A DNA stretch of 64,000 nt from AP-15 sp963762575 (GTDB lineage: Bacteria > Pseudomonadota > Alphaproteobacteria > ATCC43930 > CGMCC-115725): NCBI GenBank assembly GCA_963762575.1, contig CAVXLL010000002.1:434001-498000 (forward strand), in the 5' to 3' direction. Both the position numbers and the translations under genes were made by a program. Positions 1 through 8,736 of this stretch are shown piece by piece. The notes beneath the pieces are model-generated. The model had not been told where the DNA came from. It made no database searches and saw only the letters and a list, made by a program, of their open reading frames with translations. Each line of letters starts with the position of its first letter. Position 1 is the first letter of the stretch.

Positions 1-201
1 CAGATCGCAACCCACCTTGCCCGCGGCGACATCGAAAGCAGCGACAAACTCGATGTCGCCGATGTGATAGCCGCCGAGCTCAAGATGCATGACCCCCGGG
101 ATTGCAGAGTGCCCGGCAGCGCGGCGATAGAATTCGACCCCTTGGACGAGAGAGGAGGCGCAATTTCCGACGCCGACGAGGGCGACCCTGATCTTCGCCA
201 C
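1..201 (-). CDS. ino1: Inositol-3-phosphate synthase, N-terminal part (runs off window)
   Basis: The minus strand from a GTG at 201 reads VAKIRVALVGVGNCASS, followed by LVQGVEFY, and stays open to the window edge (67 codons). A GAGGAG ribosome site lies just upstream. The GVGNCASSLVQG block is the NAD-binding glycine-rich start of the short, actinobacterial/archaeal-type myo-inositol-1-phosphate synthase, which converts glucose-6-phosphate to inositol-3-phosphate; HIGDIEFVAAFDV continues the family pattern. The rest of the gene is outside the window. Family recognition is by motif memory only, but the match is distinctive. Confidence 0.85.
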   Translation of the reverse strand, partial: MAKIRVALVGVGNCASSLVQGVEFYRRAAGHSAIPGVMHLELGGYHIGDIEFVAAFDVAAGKVGCDL

Positions 202-274
202 CTGCTCCTCCTGCTGGTGCCGCACGCAACCGAGAGGCGCATCGGCGTCAGCAGGCGAACAGCGCAGAACGCAA

Positions 275-1516
275 TCAGTTCAACTGGTTGTGCAACAATT
301 CCGACGATCGCGCCGGATCCGCAGGCGGCGAGCGGCGGCTACGGCTGTTCTTGCCACTCCCCGCGGAGCTGCCGGATTCCTTCTGTTCCTTTTCCAACTC
401 GCCGAGACGCAATCGCAGGAACGCCGCCACCGCCGCCTCCTCGGCGCTCATCCCGGCCACGTTTTCGGCCAAATAGGTCTGCGTTTGGTCTTTCAGAGTA
501 GTCAGCAGGGTGCCGTCGAGATAGCCGTCGAAAATAGCCGGGTGAATATAACATCGGCGGCAAATCGCGGGTGTATTGCCCAGATGCTTCGCCACGTTTT
601 CGACGGCGCGGACGACAGCCCGTTTTTTCTTTGCTTCGGTGTCGAACAGCTCGAATTCCTGCAGGGCGAGTGCGGCGAGATTGGTCGCCGCCCAGGTCCG
701 AAAGTCTTTCGCCGTAATCTCCTCGCCGCTGATTTCGCGTAAGTAATCATTGACGTCAGCCGAGTCGATCGTATGGCGGTTTCCCTCCTCGTCGAGGTAT
801 TGGAACAATTCGTAGCCGGGTAGGTCGCGACAGTCTTTGATGATGCGCGCCAGCCGGCGATCATTGATGTCCGTTTGGTGCCGGATACCGTGTTTGCCGC
901 GGAAGTCCAAATGGATGTGACTGCCGTCGATCGCGACATGCCGATCGCGCAAGGTGGTCAGACCGTAGCTCTTGTTCGCCTTGGCGTATTCGACGTTGCC
1001 GACGCGAAACAGGGTCGTCTCCATGAGGCGCACGACCGCCGCGAGCACCCGCTCCCGCGGCAACCCGCGGTGCCTCAGATCGGCCTCGACCCGCTCCCTG
1101 ATCGCCGGCAGAACACGGCCAAACGCCAGCATCTTGCCGTATTTCGACTCGTCGCGGACCTCGCGCCATCGCGGGTGATAGCGATATTGCTTGCGGCCGC
1201 GCTTGTCCCGCCCGATCGCCTGGATGTGGCCGTTTGAGTGGGGGCAGATCCACACCGCGGTCCAGGCGGGCGGGATCGCCAGCGAACGAATGCGCTTCAA
1301 CGTATCGAGATCACGCACCAGCTGCCCGTCGGGAAGGCGGTAATCGAAGCCATTTCGCGCCTTGTGCCGGGTGATCCCCGGCATATCGTCGCTGACGTGC
1401 CGCAGCTTGGCGAGCTTTGCTGCCGCCAACGGATCGAGCGCCGCCTCGAGCGCGGCGATCGCATTTGTCTGTTTTAGGGTCGATGCCGTTTCGCAAGCCT
1501 GGTTCCGGGCAGCCAA
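275..1516 (-). CDS. DNA topoisomerase IB (poxvirus-like)
   Basis: A 413-residue type IB topoisomerase, which relaxes supercoils through a 3'-phosphotyrosyl intermediate. The N-terminal beta domain holds GFDYRLPDGQLV (about residues 56-67) and IPPAWTAVWICP (81-92). The catalytic domain carries LFRVGNVEYAKANKSYGLTT, with the active Arg at about 171, then KHGIRHQ and DFRTWAATN (Arg about 273). The nucleophile is in CRRCYIHP, Tyr about 323. The tail after 385 is Ser/Arg/Pro-rich and low complexity. The frame opens at a TTG directly after a TAG, with GAGAGA six bases upstream, so TTG at 1516 is the likely start; no ATG precedes the conserved core. Transcribed in the same direction as the inositol synthase gene, which begins 73 bp further on. 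Confidence 0.9.
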   Translation of the reverse strand: MAARNQACETASTLKQTNAIAALEAALDPLAAAKLAKLRHVSDDMPGITRHKARNGFDYRLPDGQLVRDLDTLKRIRSLAIPPAWTAVWICPHSNGHIQAIGRDKRGRKQYRYHPRWREVRDESKYGKMLAFGRVLPAIRERVEADLRHRGLPRERVLAAVVRLMETTLFRVGNVEYAKANKSYGLTTLRDRHVAIDGSHIHLDFRGKHGIRHQTDINDRRLARIIKDCRDLPGYELFQYLDEEGNRHTIDSADVNDYLREISGEEITAKDFRTWAATNLAALALQEFELFDTEAKKKRAVVRAVENVAKHLGNTPAICRRCYIHPAIFDGYLDGTLLTTLKDQTQTYLAENVAGMSAEEAAVAAFLRLRLGELEKEQKESGSSAGSGKNSRSRRSPPADPARSSELLHNQLN

Positions 1517-1628
1517 CTAAATCTCTCGCCTAGAGGGTGGGCAGGGTCGGTTCTGCCAACACCCTCGCCGGGGGCGGCGTTCCGGAGTTATCGGAGGAGA
1601 AGAACTTGGAATTAGCCTGCGTCGAGCT

Positions 1629-1814
1629 TCAGGGTAGAAATGAACCGGCAAATCGTTCGCGGTACTCGGCCTCTGCGAAACGTTGCGCTCCGCTTGCCGT
1701 ATCGAACATCAGATCGAGGCAGCGGCGATCGATGCCTTCACTCGTCATTTGCACGCCAAGTATCGGATGCTCGAGCAGCTCCTCGAGTGAATATTCTTTC
1801 GATCGCCTAAACAT
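1629..1814 (-). CDS. Small hypothetical protein (61 aa)
   Basis: A 61-residue reading frame beginning MFRRSKEYSLEELLEHP, with a good AGAGGA ribosome site six bases before its ATG. It is acidic and charged with no membrane segment, and has the look of a small cytosolic alphaproteobacterial protein, but I do not recognise a family. A stop of another small minus-strand frame (1827-2087) lies 12 bp upstream, so the two could be cotranscribed. The ribosome site is the main support. Confidence 0.45.
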   Translation of the reverse strand: MFRRSKEYSLEELLEHPILGVQMTSEGIDRRCLDLMFDTASGAQRFAEAEYRERFAGSFLP

Positions 1815-1826
1815 CGTGTCCTCTAA

Positions 1827-2087
1827 CTAACCCATCGGAACGCGAAACTCACAAATGACGTAGCCGGCGACCGAAGCATCTTCAATTTCTATTAAGCACC
1901 AGGATTGTTCCCGATCCCCTGCTACGGTCCGGTCCCGCAACATCGAAGAGGAGCGCTGCCGCAAGTTCCCGCCTTGTTCCGGCGCTGGACCACGCAAAGT
2001 GACAATCATTAATCGCGCCAGTGATTGCCCATTTAGCAGCTGCAGCAAAATCTCGCATCGGGGTTGCGCCCGCCCGGCCCGACGCAT
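1827..2087 (-). CDS. Possible small hypothetical protein
   Basis: An open frame of up to 86 codons ending 12 bp before the AGAGGA-ATG start of the next small frame. Its second half reads like a plausible protein (SWCLIEIEDASVAGYVICEF), but no family is recognised, no clear ribosome site precedes either candidate start (2087 or 2009), and the first 26 residues are arginine-rich in a way typical of chance frames. Kept as a low-confidence entry. Confidence 0.25.
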   Translation of the reverse strand: MRRAGRAQPRCEILLQLLNGQSLARLMIVTLRGPAPEQGGNLRQRSSSMLRDRTVAGDREQSWCLIEIEDASVAGYVICEFRVPMG

Positions 2088-2469
2088 CGAGCGCGGCCCT
2101 TTTTGGCCCGTCGCACTTTCAGCCTAGCCGTTGTCAAAAGCGTACATTGTAAAAGATGCAATTTCACGGTTCGTCGTCGACGCGCTCAATACCTCCTGTC
2201 GCATTGATCCACGGGCATTCAGACCGGTCCCGGCCACGAGAAACTAGATCACCGAAGGAATTGCTCATCAAAACTTAGATCCTCAACCCATCGCCTTCCC
2301 GAACTGCGGGTCACCTTCCGATATGGACTGCCTCTTGGCGATGGGGAGGGGACAGATTTTTCTCTTTTGCCGATCATCGCCCTGTCATACTGAGCCCAGC
2401 CTGCAAACTGTGTTCTGCTCATGGAGCGGAGGCGGCGGGCGCATGTGGATCTGATGAGGAGAGAACGGG
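2088..2469. other. Gene-free stretch upstream of VOC gene
   Basis: About 380 bp with no convincing frame on either strand. It presumably contains the promoter of the VOC gene on its right side. I see no repeat or RNA motif here. Confidence 0.4.
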
Positions 2470-2856
2470 ATGTTCAGCCATATTATGATCGGGAGCAACG
2501 ACATCGCCCGGTCGAAGAAATTCTACGATGCCCTGTTTGTCGCGATGGGCGCTCAGCCCGGCGTCGAGGACGCCAGGGGCCGGCTGGCTTATACGCACAA
2601 TGGCGGGCGCTTCATGGTGTCCAAACCCATCGACGGCAAGCCGGCCAGCCATGCCAATGGCGGCACGATCGGCTTCACGATGAGCGATGCCAAACAGGCC
2701 GAGGCATGGCACAAAGCCGGCGTCGCGAATGGCGGCACGTCGATCGAAGATCCGCCGGGCGTGCGCCAAGGAGCCGCCGGGCAGATGTACCTCGCCTACC
2801 TTCGCGATCCCGACGGCAACAAGCTGGTCGGGCTTTATCGCATGCCGGCTGCCTGA
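2470..2856 (+). CDS. VOC-family (glyoxalase/dioxygenase fold) protein
   Basis: A 128-residue single vicinal-oxygen-chelate domain beginning MFSHIMIGSNDIARSKKFYD. The His in HIMIGSND, the beta-alpha-beta repeats and the closing RDPDGNKLVGLYR, where Gly-Asn-Lys replaces the usual GN-x-hydrophobic motif, match the glyoxalase/bleomycin-resistance/dioxygenase superfamily. Many members bind a divalent metal; the substrate cannot be told from sequence. A GAGGAGAG ribosome site precedes the ATG. It stands alone and is closed by a strong hairpin at 2880-2903. Confidence 0.85.
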   Translation: MFSHIMIGSNDIARSKKFYDALFVAMGAQPGVEDARGRLAYTHNGGRFMVSKPIDGKPASHANGGTIGFTMSDAKQAEAWHKAGVANGGTSIEDPPGVRQGAAGQMYLAYLRDPDGNKLVGLYRMPAA

Positions 2857-2879
2857 GTTACCGCACGGCAAGACGTGGA

Positions 2880-2903
2880 GGGCCGCCCTGTTCCGGGCGG
2901 CCC
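2880..2903. terminator. Hairpin between convergent genes
   Basis: A perfect 9-bp GC stem (GGGCCGCCC / GGGCGGCCC) with a six-base TGTTCC loop lies 24 bp after the VOC stop and 9 bp before the stop of the convergent secreted-protein gene. There is no strong T tract, so it is probably a bidirectional, weakly intrinsic terminator. Confidence 0.65.
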
Positions 2904-2911
2904 CCCTGTGT

Positions 2912-3649
2912 TCATTGCGCTTTGATCCAATTTTCTGATCCGGTCACTTTAACCGACACGTCTGAAAGGGAAATCCGCAGCGGCTTTCCGTCCGCCGTCC
3001 CGCGGTGATCCGTTGAAATGAGGAGTGGGCCAGCCTTCTTGTGGTCAGCCCACGTCGCGATCACAACGCTGGGCTTCCTGGTTCCGCCCCGGTGGAAGAT
3101 GAATTCCTCGATCCGCTTGTCGGCGCCAACGTAAAGTTCCCAGGTGTCGCCAGGCGAGTCGCCACCCTCCGAGGGGTATTTCACCACGACCCGTTCAGCG
3201 GAACCGTTCCCTAAGGGCAGTTTTTGCATGCCCTCATCGGTCACCGTCGCGCTAATGTCCCATACGACGTGGAACGGGAAGAGTAGCCAATACTGATCGT
3301 TGAGAAATGCCGGATCGATTTCGTTCTTTATGGCATCGCTTTGGCTACTGAGCTGCGAGCGCTGATAGGTAACCTTGATCGGTTTGCCTTCCTTATCTTT
3401 CCCCTCGTAAGAGACTGTGTCGGTCTTCGGGTTCCATTCCCAGGTGCGAGAAAGTTCGACACCAGGCAATTCCGCATTGAAGGTGTAGCGGATTCCCTCG
3501 ATTTGCCCGAACGAATCGAGGCCGTAGGTCTTGGCCATCTGTTCGGCAATCGGCGGGCGCTGCTGCGCCCAAGACGTCGCAGGGAGGAGCACCAGCAGGA
3601 TGCTGAAGGCAAAAAGGCGGATCACATCGGGTCGGCTCAAATTTGTCAT
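2912..3649 (-). CDS. Secreted protein of unknown function
   Basis: About 245 residues from the ATG at 3649, which has GAGGGGG about eight bases upstream. An in-frame start 16 codons earlier (3697) lacks a better signal. The N-terminus is a signal peptide: basic start, a hydrophobic LFAFSILLVLLPA core and likely cleavage after SWA before QQRP. The mature part is predicted beta-rich with repeated Trp and charged turns and no cysteine pairs. It is the last of three minus-strand genes after a RibD-C reductase and an amidohydrolase, so cotranscription is possible. I do not recognise a named family. Confidence 0.75.
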   Translation of the reverse strand: MTNLSRPDVIRLFAFSILLVLLPATSWAQQRPPIAEQMAKTYGLDSFGQIEGIRYTFNAELPGVELSRTWEWNPKTDTVSYEGKDKEGKPIKVTYQRSQLSSQSDAIKNEIDPAFLNDQYWLLFPFHVVWDISATVTDEGMQKLPLGNGSAERVVVKYPSEGGDSPGDTWELYVGADKRIEEFIFHRGGTRKPSVVIATWADHKKAGPLLISTDHRGTADGKPLRISLSDVSVKVTGSENWIKAQ

Positions 3650-3737
3650 TAAACATCCCCCTCGGTGAATGAACGGATGGTCGGTGGATGAGCCCAACGG
3701 GCTTTGGGATTCAGTTTAATGACCCCGCCCCGGGGCA

Positions 3738-4433
3738 TCAGCAATTTTGGAGCCGATAGCGGAGCCATACCACGCCGCCCTCCAGTACCTCGGTGCTCGC
3801 CAAGGTCATTGAGCGGATCGGCGCTGCGGTGCGGGCATCCTTTTCGCTGGAGTTGAAGATACTCGGCGCGCCCTTCGCTCCATCGACGGCGGGGCAGATC
3901 GCAAGGCTGATCTCGTCGATCAGGCCGGCCCGCAGAAAGGCCCCGTTCGAGCCGCCGCCGCCTTCGAGCAGCAGGCGTTCGAGCCCCAGCTCGCGGTTCA
4001 GGAGCTCCAGCGCCAATCCCAGATCGAGCTCCAGCTCGCCGGCGAAGATGTAGGAGACGCCATCCTGGCGCAGGCCCGCCAGATGCGCGTCGGAGACCCG
4101 CTCGGTCAGCACCACGACAATCGGGTCGCCGCCGATGTCGGACCGTCCCCAGGCGATCTTGCCCTGCGCATCGAGCGCGATGGCGTAGGCGGCGGCATCC
4201 CGCCGGGCGAACCAAGGTTCCCGCGGATAGGTCTGGTCGGTGCGATCGGGGTAGGCCTCGGCCTTGGCGTATTCACTGCCGGTCACGCGGCCGATCAGCC
4301 AGGAGCCGCCGCCGAGCCGCTCATGCAGGCGCTGGAACAGCCCCGCCATGCGGTTCTCGGCGGGCCGCCACCGGCTGCCGAGAATGCGGCCGTCGACGCT
4401 CGCGTTCATGTGGCAGATTACATAAGGTTTCAT
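3738..4433 (-). CDS. RibD C-terminal / dihydrofolate-reductase-like reductase
   Basis: A 231-residue protein beginning MKPYVICHMNASVDGRI, the typical opening of stand-alone RibD C-terminal-domain proteins, with WLIGRVTGSEY and the NADPH-binding-type LLLEGGGGSNGAFL near residue 155-170. Members resemble the pyrimidine reductase of riboflavin synthesis and DHFR, but lone copies mostly have unknown substrates. There is no deaminase domain and no rib gene nearby. It starts 11 bp after the amidohydrolase stop, so the two are very likely cotranscribed and may act in the same catabolic step. Confidence 0.85.
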   Translation of the reverse strand: MKPYVICHMNASVDGRILGSRWRPAENRMAGLFQRLHERLGGGSWLIGRVTGSEYAKAEAYPDRTDQTYPREPWFARRDAAAYAIALDAQGKIAWGRSDIGGDPIVVVLTERVSDAHLAGLRQDGVSYIFAGELELDLGLALELLNRELGLERLLLEGGGGSNGAFLRAGLIDEISLAICPAVDGAKGAPSIFNSSEKDARTAAPIRSMTLASTEVLEGGVVWLRYRLQNC

Positions 4434-4444
4434 ATTCGCGTCCC

Positions 4445-5272
4445 CTATAGCAAGCCGCGCTCAGCCGGGGAGACGCCAGCCCACCCAGTTGCACAGGCTT
4501 CGCCCATGACCAGCTCGAGATCGCGGCCCTTGAGCCAGGGCAGCTCCTCGGTGAACACCGTCACGCATTGCCGCCAGGAACAGGGCATCCGCGTGATGTC
4601 GGTGCCCCAGAACGTTCGCTCGGGACCGAATGCGTCGAAGCAGCGGTGCAAGTGGCCATGGAAGCTGCGGAACGGATACGCGTCTTCCGCGTAGCCGGGC
4701 TGACCGGTCGCCTTGACCGCGACGTTGGGGTATTTGGCGAGGGCCAGTAGCTCGGGCTGGAAGCGGTAGGCAGATGCGCCGCGGCTCCCCGGTGGCACGG
4801 CCATATGGTCGACGATCAGTTTGAGCCCCGGGTGACGCTCGGCGATCTGGCCGAGGGTCGGCAGGAACAACGCGGCGGCCAGCGCCACAGGCACGCCGGC
4901 CCGTTCGGCCGCAGGCCATAGCCAGTCGAGGCTCCCGTCGGTCATCCACTCCCGCTTGTGCCGTTCGTTGAAATAAAAGCGCAGGCCGAGCATGCCCGGC
5001 CGCTCTTTCCAACGCGCGACGAGGTCAGGGCCATTCGGGTCGTCGAGATAGAACCACCCCATGATGGCGAAGCGGTCGGGGTAATTCCGCACCGCCTCGA
5101 TGGCCAATTCGTTCGAATCGGGGTCCCACAGCACCGGGTGGATCAGCGCCCGGTCCACACCGGCTTGATCCATCGCGGCGATCGCCTGCTCCGCCGAGTA
5201 CGGCTCCTGGCGATGTGGCGGGGACGGCGTACCCTTTTCCCAGAGATGAATCTGGCCATCTACGATCAGCAT
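4445..5272 (-). CDS. Amidohydrolase-2 family metal-dependent hydrolase
   Basis: A 275-residue TIM-barrel hydrolase of the amidohydrolase-2 (PF04909-type) family. The metal-binding strand-1 motif appears as IVDGQIHLW, the second His as IVDHMA (about residue 150), and the late Asp as FWGTDITRMP (about 225). Related proteins hydrolyse lactones or decarboxylate aromatic acids; the substrate here is unknown. It heads a three-gene minus-strand run with the RibD-C reductase 11 bp downstream. Confidence 0.85.
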   Translation of the reverse strand: MLIVDGQIHLWEKGTPSPPHRQEPYSAEQAIAAMDQAGVDRALIHPVLWDPDSNELAIEAVRNYPDRFAIMGWFYLDDPNGPDLVARWKERPGMLGLRFYFNERHKREWMTDGSLDWLWPAAERAGVPVALAAALFLPTLGQIAERHPGLKLIVDHMAVPPGSRGASAYRFQPELLALAKYPNVAVKATGQPGYAEDAYPFRSFHGHLHRCFDAFGPERTFWGTDITRMPCSWRQCVTVFTEELPWLKGRDLELVMGEACATGWAGVSPAERGLL

Positions 5273-5433
5273 CCGGCATATCCTTTTGGGCCGAAGATAT
5301 TTACCGATCCTAGAATACGCTGATCGCTGAAATCGCTGATAGCGCGCAAAGGCATTTCAGAAACGGCTGCTTTCGGCGCTTCTTTGCCATTCGGTGTGCT
5401 CGGATTGAAGTGCTTGTTTCCACCCTTTGACGG

Positions 5434-6075
5434 TCAACCGTTGGCCGTGATCGCGTCGGCGCCTTCGATGCGGGAGGCGAGGGCGGCGGCGAGGAAGCGG
5501 TCGAGGTCGCCGTCGAGGACGCCGCCGGTGTTCGAGGTTTCGACGCCGGTGCGCAGATCCTTGACCATCTGATAGGGCTGCAGCACGTAGGAGCGGATCT
5601 GGTGGCCCCAGCCGATGTCGGTCTTCGTCGCGTTCATTGCGTCGGTCGCCGCCTCGCGCCGCTGCAATTCGGCCTCATAGAGCCGGGCGCGCAGCATTGA
5701 AAAGGCGTGCGCGCGGTTCTGGTGCTGCGAGCGCTCGCTCTGGCACTGCACGACGATGCCGCTCGGCATGTGGGTAATGTGCACCGCGCTGTCGGTCTTG
5801 TTGACGTGCTGGCCGCCCGCGCCCGATGAGCGGTAGGTGTCGATGCGCAGATCCTTGTCGTTGATCTCGACCTCGATCTTGTCGTCGACCACCGGATAGA
5901 CCCAGACCGACGCGAAGCTGGTGTGCCGGCGCGCATTCGAATCGAATGGCGAGATGCGCACCAGACGATGCACGCCGCTCTCGGTCTTCAGCCAGCCATA
6001 GGCGTCGGGGCCGTTGATCCTGACGGTCGCCGATTTGATCCCGGCCTCCTCGCCGCCGCTCTCCTCGAGCCATTT
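5434..6075 (-). pseudogene. prfB: Truncated second copy of prfB 3' half
   Basis: Encodes the C-terminal half of release factor 2: SGVHRLVRISPFDSN, SSGAGGQHVNKTDS (GGQ motif) and the tail to EGADAITANG. Its 627 bp from 5449 to 6075 align without gaps to 12996-13622, offset 7547, with about 18 mismatches by my hand comparison (about 97% identity). Those mismatches change only one residue (VHITH versus VRITH) apart from the last four codons. The frame loses homology at 6075 with no start codon for domain 1, so it is a displaced remnant. Mostly silent differences suggest both copies came from functional alleles, not a recent duplication that decayed. Confidence 0.9.
5449..6075. repeat. Left 627-bp direct repeat bounding the island
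   Basis: Left partner of the prfB-derived direct repeat (right copy 12996-13622). Identity begins at the GA of the final codons of prfB and ends at a CCATT shared by both copies, after which the left side becomes AT-rich island sequence. Recombination between the two copies would remove about 7.5 kb and restore one complete prfB. Confidence 0.9.
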
Positions 6076-6402
6076 ACAACCAAATAGTGTCTCAAATGAA
6101 CTTCCTTTGCTGATATTGCTGATATCTGCAGCGAATCTAATAGCAAAATCTCCTTTAAGTTGCAGAGTGCTTCGCTTCCTGGCTCGCTCTTATATGCTTT
6201 CGCACGGCGCGCATTATACGATGCGAAGAAGGCAATTTCTAGGTCGTCTGAGGACGAAGGATTGATTCACCAATAGGCGAATACAATGGTCGCCTAGCGC
6301 CGCAAACCGTATGATCACTGCGGTGGTGGACACCAAGGAGGACGCCCGCATTACTACTACTGGTTCGGCTTTATGCCCTCGCCGAGCGAAGGGAAACTCG
6401 GC

Positions 6403-8736
6403 ATGAATGGAGTTGAGATTGAAGAAGCCATTTCTGCGCTCGCCGAGCGGCCGTTCGACGCGGGCGAGTTCCCGTTCGCCTTCCTGCAAGCCTTCGGCAA
6501 CAAGGAAACGACCCTCAAGCGCCTGCGCAAAGGCGAGTCGAACAGGTCCGACCTGAGTGGTGTCCTGCAGACCAACAACATCCATATCGCCGTCGCCGCC
6601 CCCGGTGAGGTCACGAAGACCCTTGCCGCGTTGAGGGCCAGCCCGGCGACGGCCAGGGCCAAGGCGAAGTTCATCCTGGCGACCGATGGGGAGACGTTCG
6701 AGGCCGAGGACCTGGCGAGCTGCGAGACGGTCGCCTGCGCCTATGCCGACTTCCCGAACCGCTTCGGATTTTTCCTGCCGCTCGCCGGCATCACCACCGA
6801 AAAACCGATCCGCGAAAGCTCCTTCGACATCCGGGCCACCAGCCGGCTCAATAAGCTCTATGTCGAGCTGCTGAAGGACAATCCCGAATGGGGCACGGCC
6901 GCGCGGCGCCACGACATGAACCATTTCATGGCGCGGCTGATCTTCTGCTTTTTCGCTGAGGACACCGGCATCTTCAACAGCACCGGTTTGTTCACCGCGA
7001 CAATCGAGCAGATGAGCGCGCGCGACTCGTCCAACACCCACGAGGTGATCGGCGCGCTGTTCCGGGCAATGAACACGCCGATAAAGGATCGGGCCGCGGC
7101 GAACCTGCGGCCTTGGGCTGACGTGTTTCCGTATGTGAATGGCGGGCTTTTTTCCGGCAGCTTGGACGTGCCGCGCTTCACTCGGATCGCCCGCTCCTAC
7201 CTCCTCCACATCGGCGGTCTCGACTGGAGGAAGATCAACCCGGACATCTTCGGGTCGATGATCCAGGCCGTCGCAGAGGATGAGGAGCGCGGCGCGCTCG
7301 GCCAGCACTATACCAGCGTCCCAAACATCCTGAAGGTGCTGAACCCGCTGTTCCTCGACGACCTGCGGGCGCGGCTGGAAGAGGCGGGCGACAACTCCCG
7401 CATGCTGCTGAACCTGCGCCGACGCATGTCGCGGATCAGGGTGTTCGATCCGGCCTGCGGCTCCGGCAATTTCCTGGTCATCGCCTACAAGGAGATGCGG
7501 GCGATCGAGCACGGGATCAACAAGCGGCGAGGCGAGGCGGACCGGCGCTGCGACATTCCCCTGACCAACTTCCGGGGCATCGAATTGCGCGACTTCCCGG
7601 CCGAGATCGCGCGCCTGGCGCTTGTCATTGCCGAGTATCAGTGCGACGTGCTGTATCGCGGCGAGAAGCTGGCCCTCGCCGAGTTCCTGCCCCTCAATGC
7701 CGAGAATTGGATCACCTGCGGCAATGCCCTGCGGCTCGATTGGCTCGGCATCTGCCCGCCCACCGGGACCGGCGTCAAGCATCACGCCGACGACCTGTTT
7801 CACACGCCGCTCGACCAGGCGCAGATCGACTTCGAGAACGCAGGCGGCGAGACGTACATTTGCGGGAATCCGCCATATGCTGGCAGCGCTCGGCAGACAG
7901 ATCAGCAGAAGCTCGACGTCAGAGACATTTTTTCCAAGCATACCACGTCATGGAAATCGCTTGACTACGTTGCAGGCTGGTTTGCAAAGGCCGCGTGGTA
8001 CTCTCTCTACACGAATTCCTGCAGCGCCTTCGTCACGACCAATTCAATCTGCCAAGGAGAGCAGGTTTCAATTCTTTGGCCCATCATATACGGTGCGGGC
8101 CAATCAATTCATTTCGCCCACACTTCCTTTAGGTGGTCGAACCTCGCAAGCCGCAATGCGGGCGTAACCGTTGCAGTCGTGGGCCTGGGAAGAACGGCTC
8201 GCGAAGCGCACCTGTACGAACAAGACGAGGCCGGAGCAACCGTAGTCCGTCGAGGCTCCAACATAAACCCTTATCTTGTACTTGGTCCTAATGTCATCGT
8301 CACGCCAGTGTTCACGTCACCTGATGAGCGGGGAGCGATGATACGAGGAAATATGCCAACAGATGGCGGCAATCTCGTACTCAGCGCAGACGAATTTCGT
8401 CGAGTTACACACGACATACCCGACATCGCTCCATTCCTGCGTCACTACATAGGCTCTGACGAATTAATAAACGGAAAGACCCGAGGATGTCTTTGGATTG
8501 AGGATAACACGGCGGAAGAAGCGTGCAAAATCCCGTTAATCGCAAAGCGGATCGAGAAGGTTCGCGAAATGCGGCTCAAGAGTCCTGCCAAGTCAACTCG
8601 CGATTTCACGGGGGGCACACACCGTTTCCTGCAAATCCAAGGAAGCGGAAAAAAATGGACGATTGCGGTCGCGCGCGTGTCGTCTGAGCGCAGAAATTAT
8701 CTACCTGTCGATCTCTTGAATAAAAATGTTATATAA
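6403..8736 (+). CDS. MmeI/YeeA-type DNA methyltransferase, main part (frameshifted at its end)
   Basis: From the ATG at 6403 (MNGVEIEEAISALAERPF); an in-frame ATG at 6373 is less likely. The protein has the AdoMet motif I as VFDPACGSGNF (about residue 347) and the amino-methylating motif IV as GNPPY (about residue 488), the layout of large MmeI/YeeA-class DNA adenine methyltransferases. LGQHYTSVPNI before motif I is the usual methylase lead-in. The residues after 500 form the likely target-recognition region and are AT-rich in DNA. The frame stops at 8734-8736, but the family's C-terminus continues in the next frame from 8736. Undoing one missing base gives 926 residues, the normal size. Expected role: self-protecting modification in a restriction-type defence operon. 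Confidence 0.85.
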   Translation: MNGVEIEEAISALAERPFDAGEFPFAFLQAFGNKETTLKRLRKGESNRSDLSGVLQTNNIHIAVAAPGEVTKTLAALRASPATARAKAKFILATDGETFEAEDLASCETVACAYADFPNRFGFFLPLAGITTEKPIRESSFDIRATSRLNKLYVELLKDNPEWGTAARRHDMNHFMARLIFCFFAEDTGIFNSTGLFTATIEQMSARDSSNTHEVIGALFRAMNTPIKDRAAANLRPWADVFPYVNGGLFSGSLDVPRFTRIARSYLLHIGGLDWRKINPDIFGSMIQAVAEDEERGALGQHYTSVPNILKVLNPLFLDDLRARLEEAGDNSRMLLNLRRRMSRIRVFDPACGSGNFLVIAYKEMRAIEHGINKRRGEADRRCDIPLTNFRGIELRDFPAEIARLALVIAEYQCDVLYRGEKLALAEFLPLNAENWITCGNALRLDWLGICPPTGTGVKHHADDLFHTPLDQAQIDFENAGGETYICGNPPYAGSARQTDQQKLDVRDIFSKHTTSWKSLDYVAGWFAKAAWYSLYTNSCSAFVTTNSICQGEQVSILWPIIYGAGQSIHFAHTSFRWSNLASRNAGVTVAVVGLGRTAREAHLYEQDEAGATVVRRGSNINPYLVLGPNVIVTPVFTSPDERGAMIRGNMPTDGGNLVLSADEFRRVTHDIPDIAPFLRHYIGSDELINGKTRGCLWIEDNTAEEACKIPLIAKRIEKVREMRLKSPAKSTRDFTGGTHRFLQIQGSGKKWTIAVARVSSERRNYLPVDLLNKNVI

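Noticed and set aside
6076..6402. Integrase or att core at the left island edge
   Set aside because: The stretch is AT-rich but too short for an integrase, and no tRNA or short inverted core was found; the only boundary signal is the prfB repeat.
6214..7941. 575-codon minus-strand open frame opposite the methyltransferase
   Set aside because: It is the GC-rich antisense shadow of a gene with clear AdoMet motifs; it has no ribosome site or recognisable domain.
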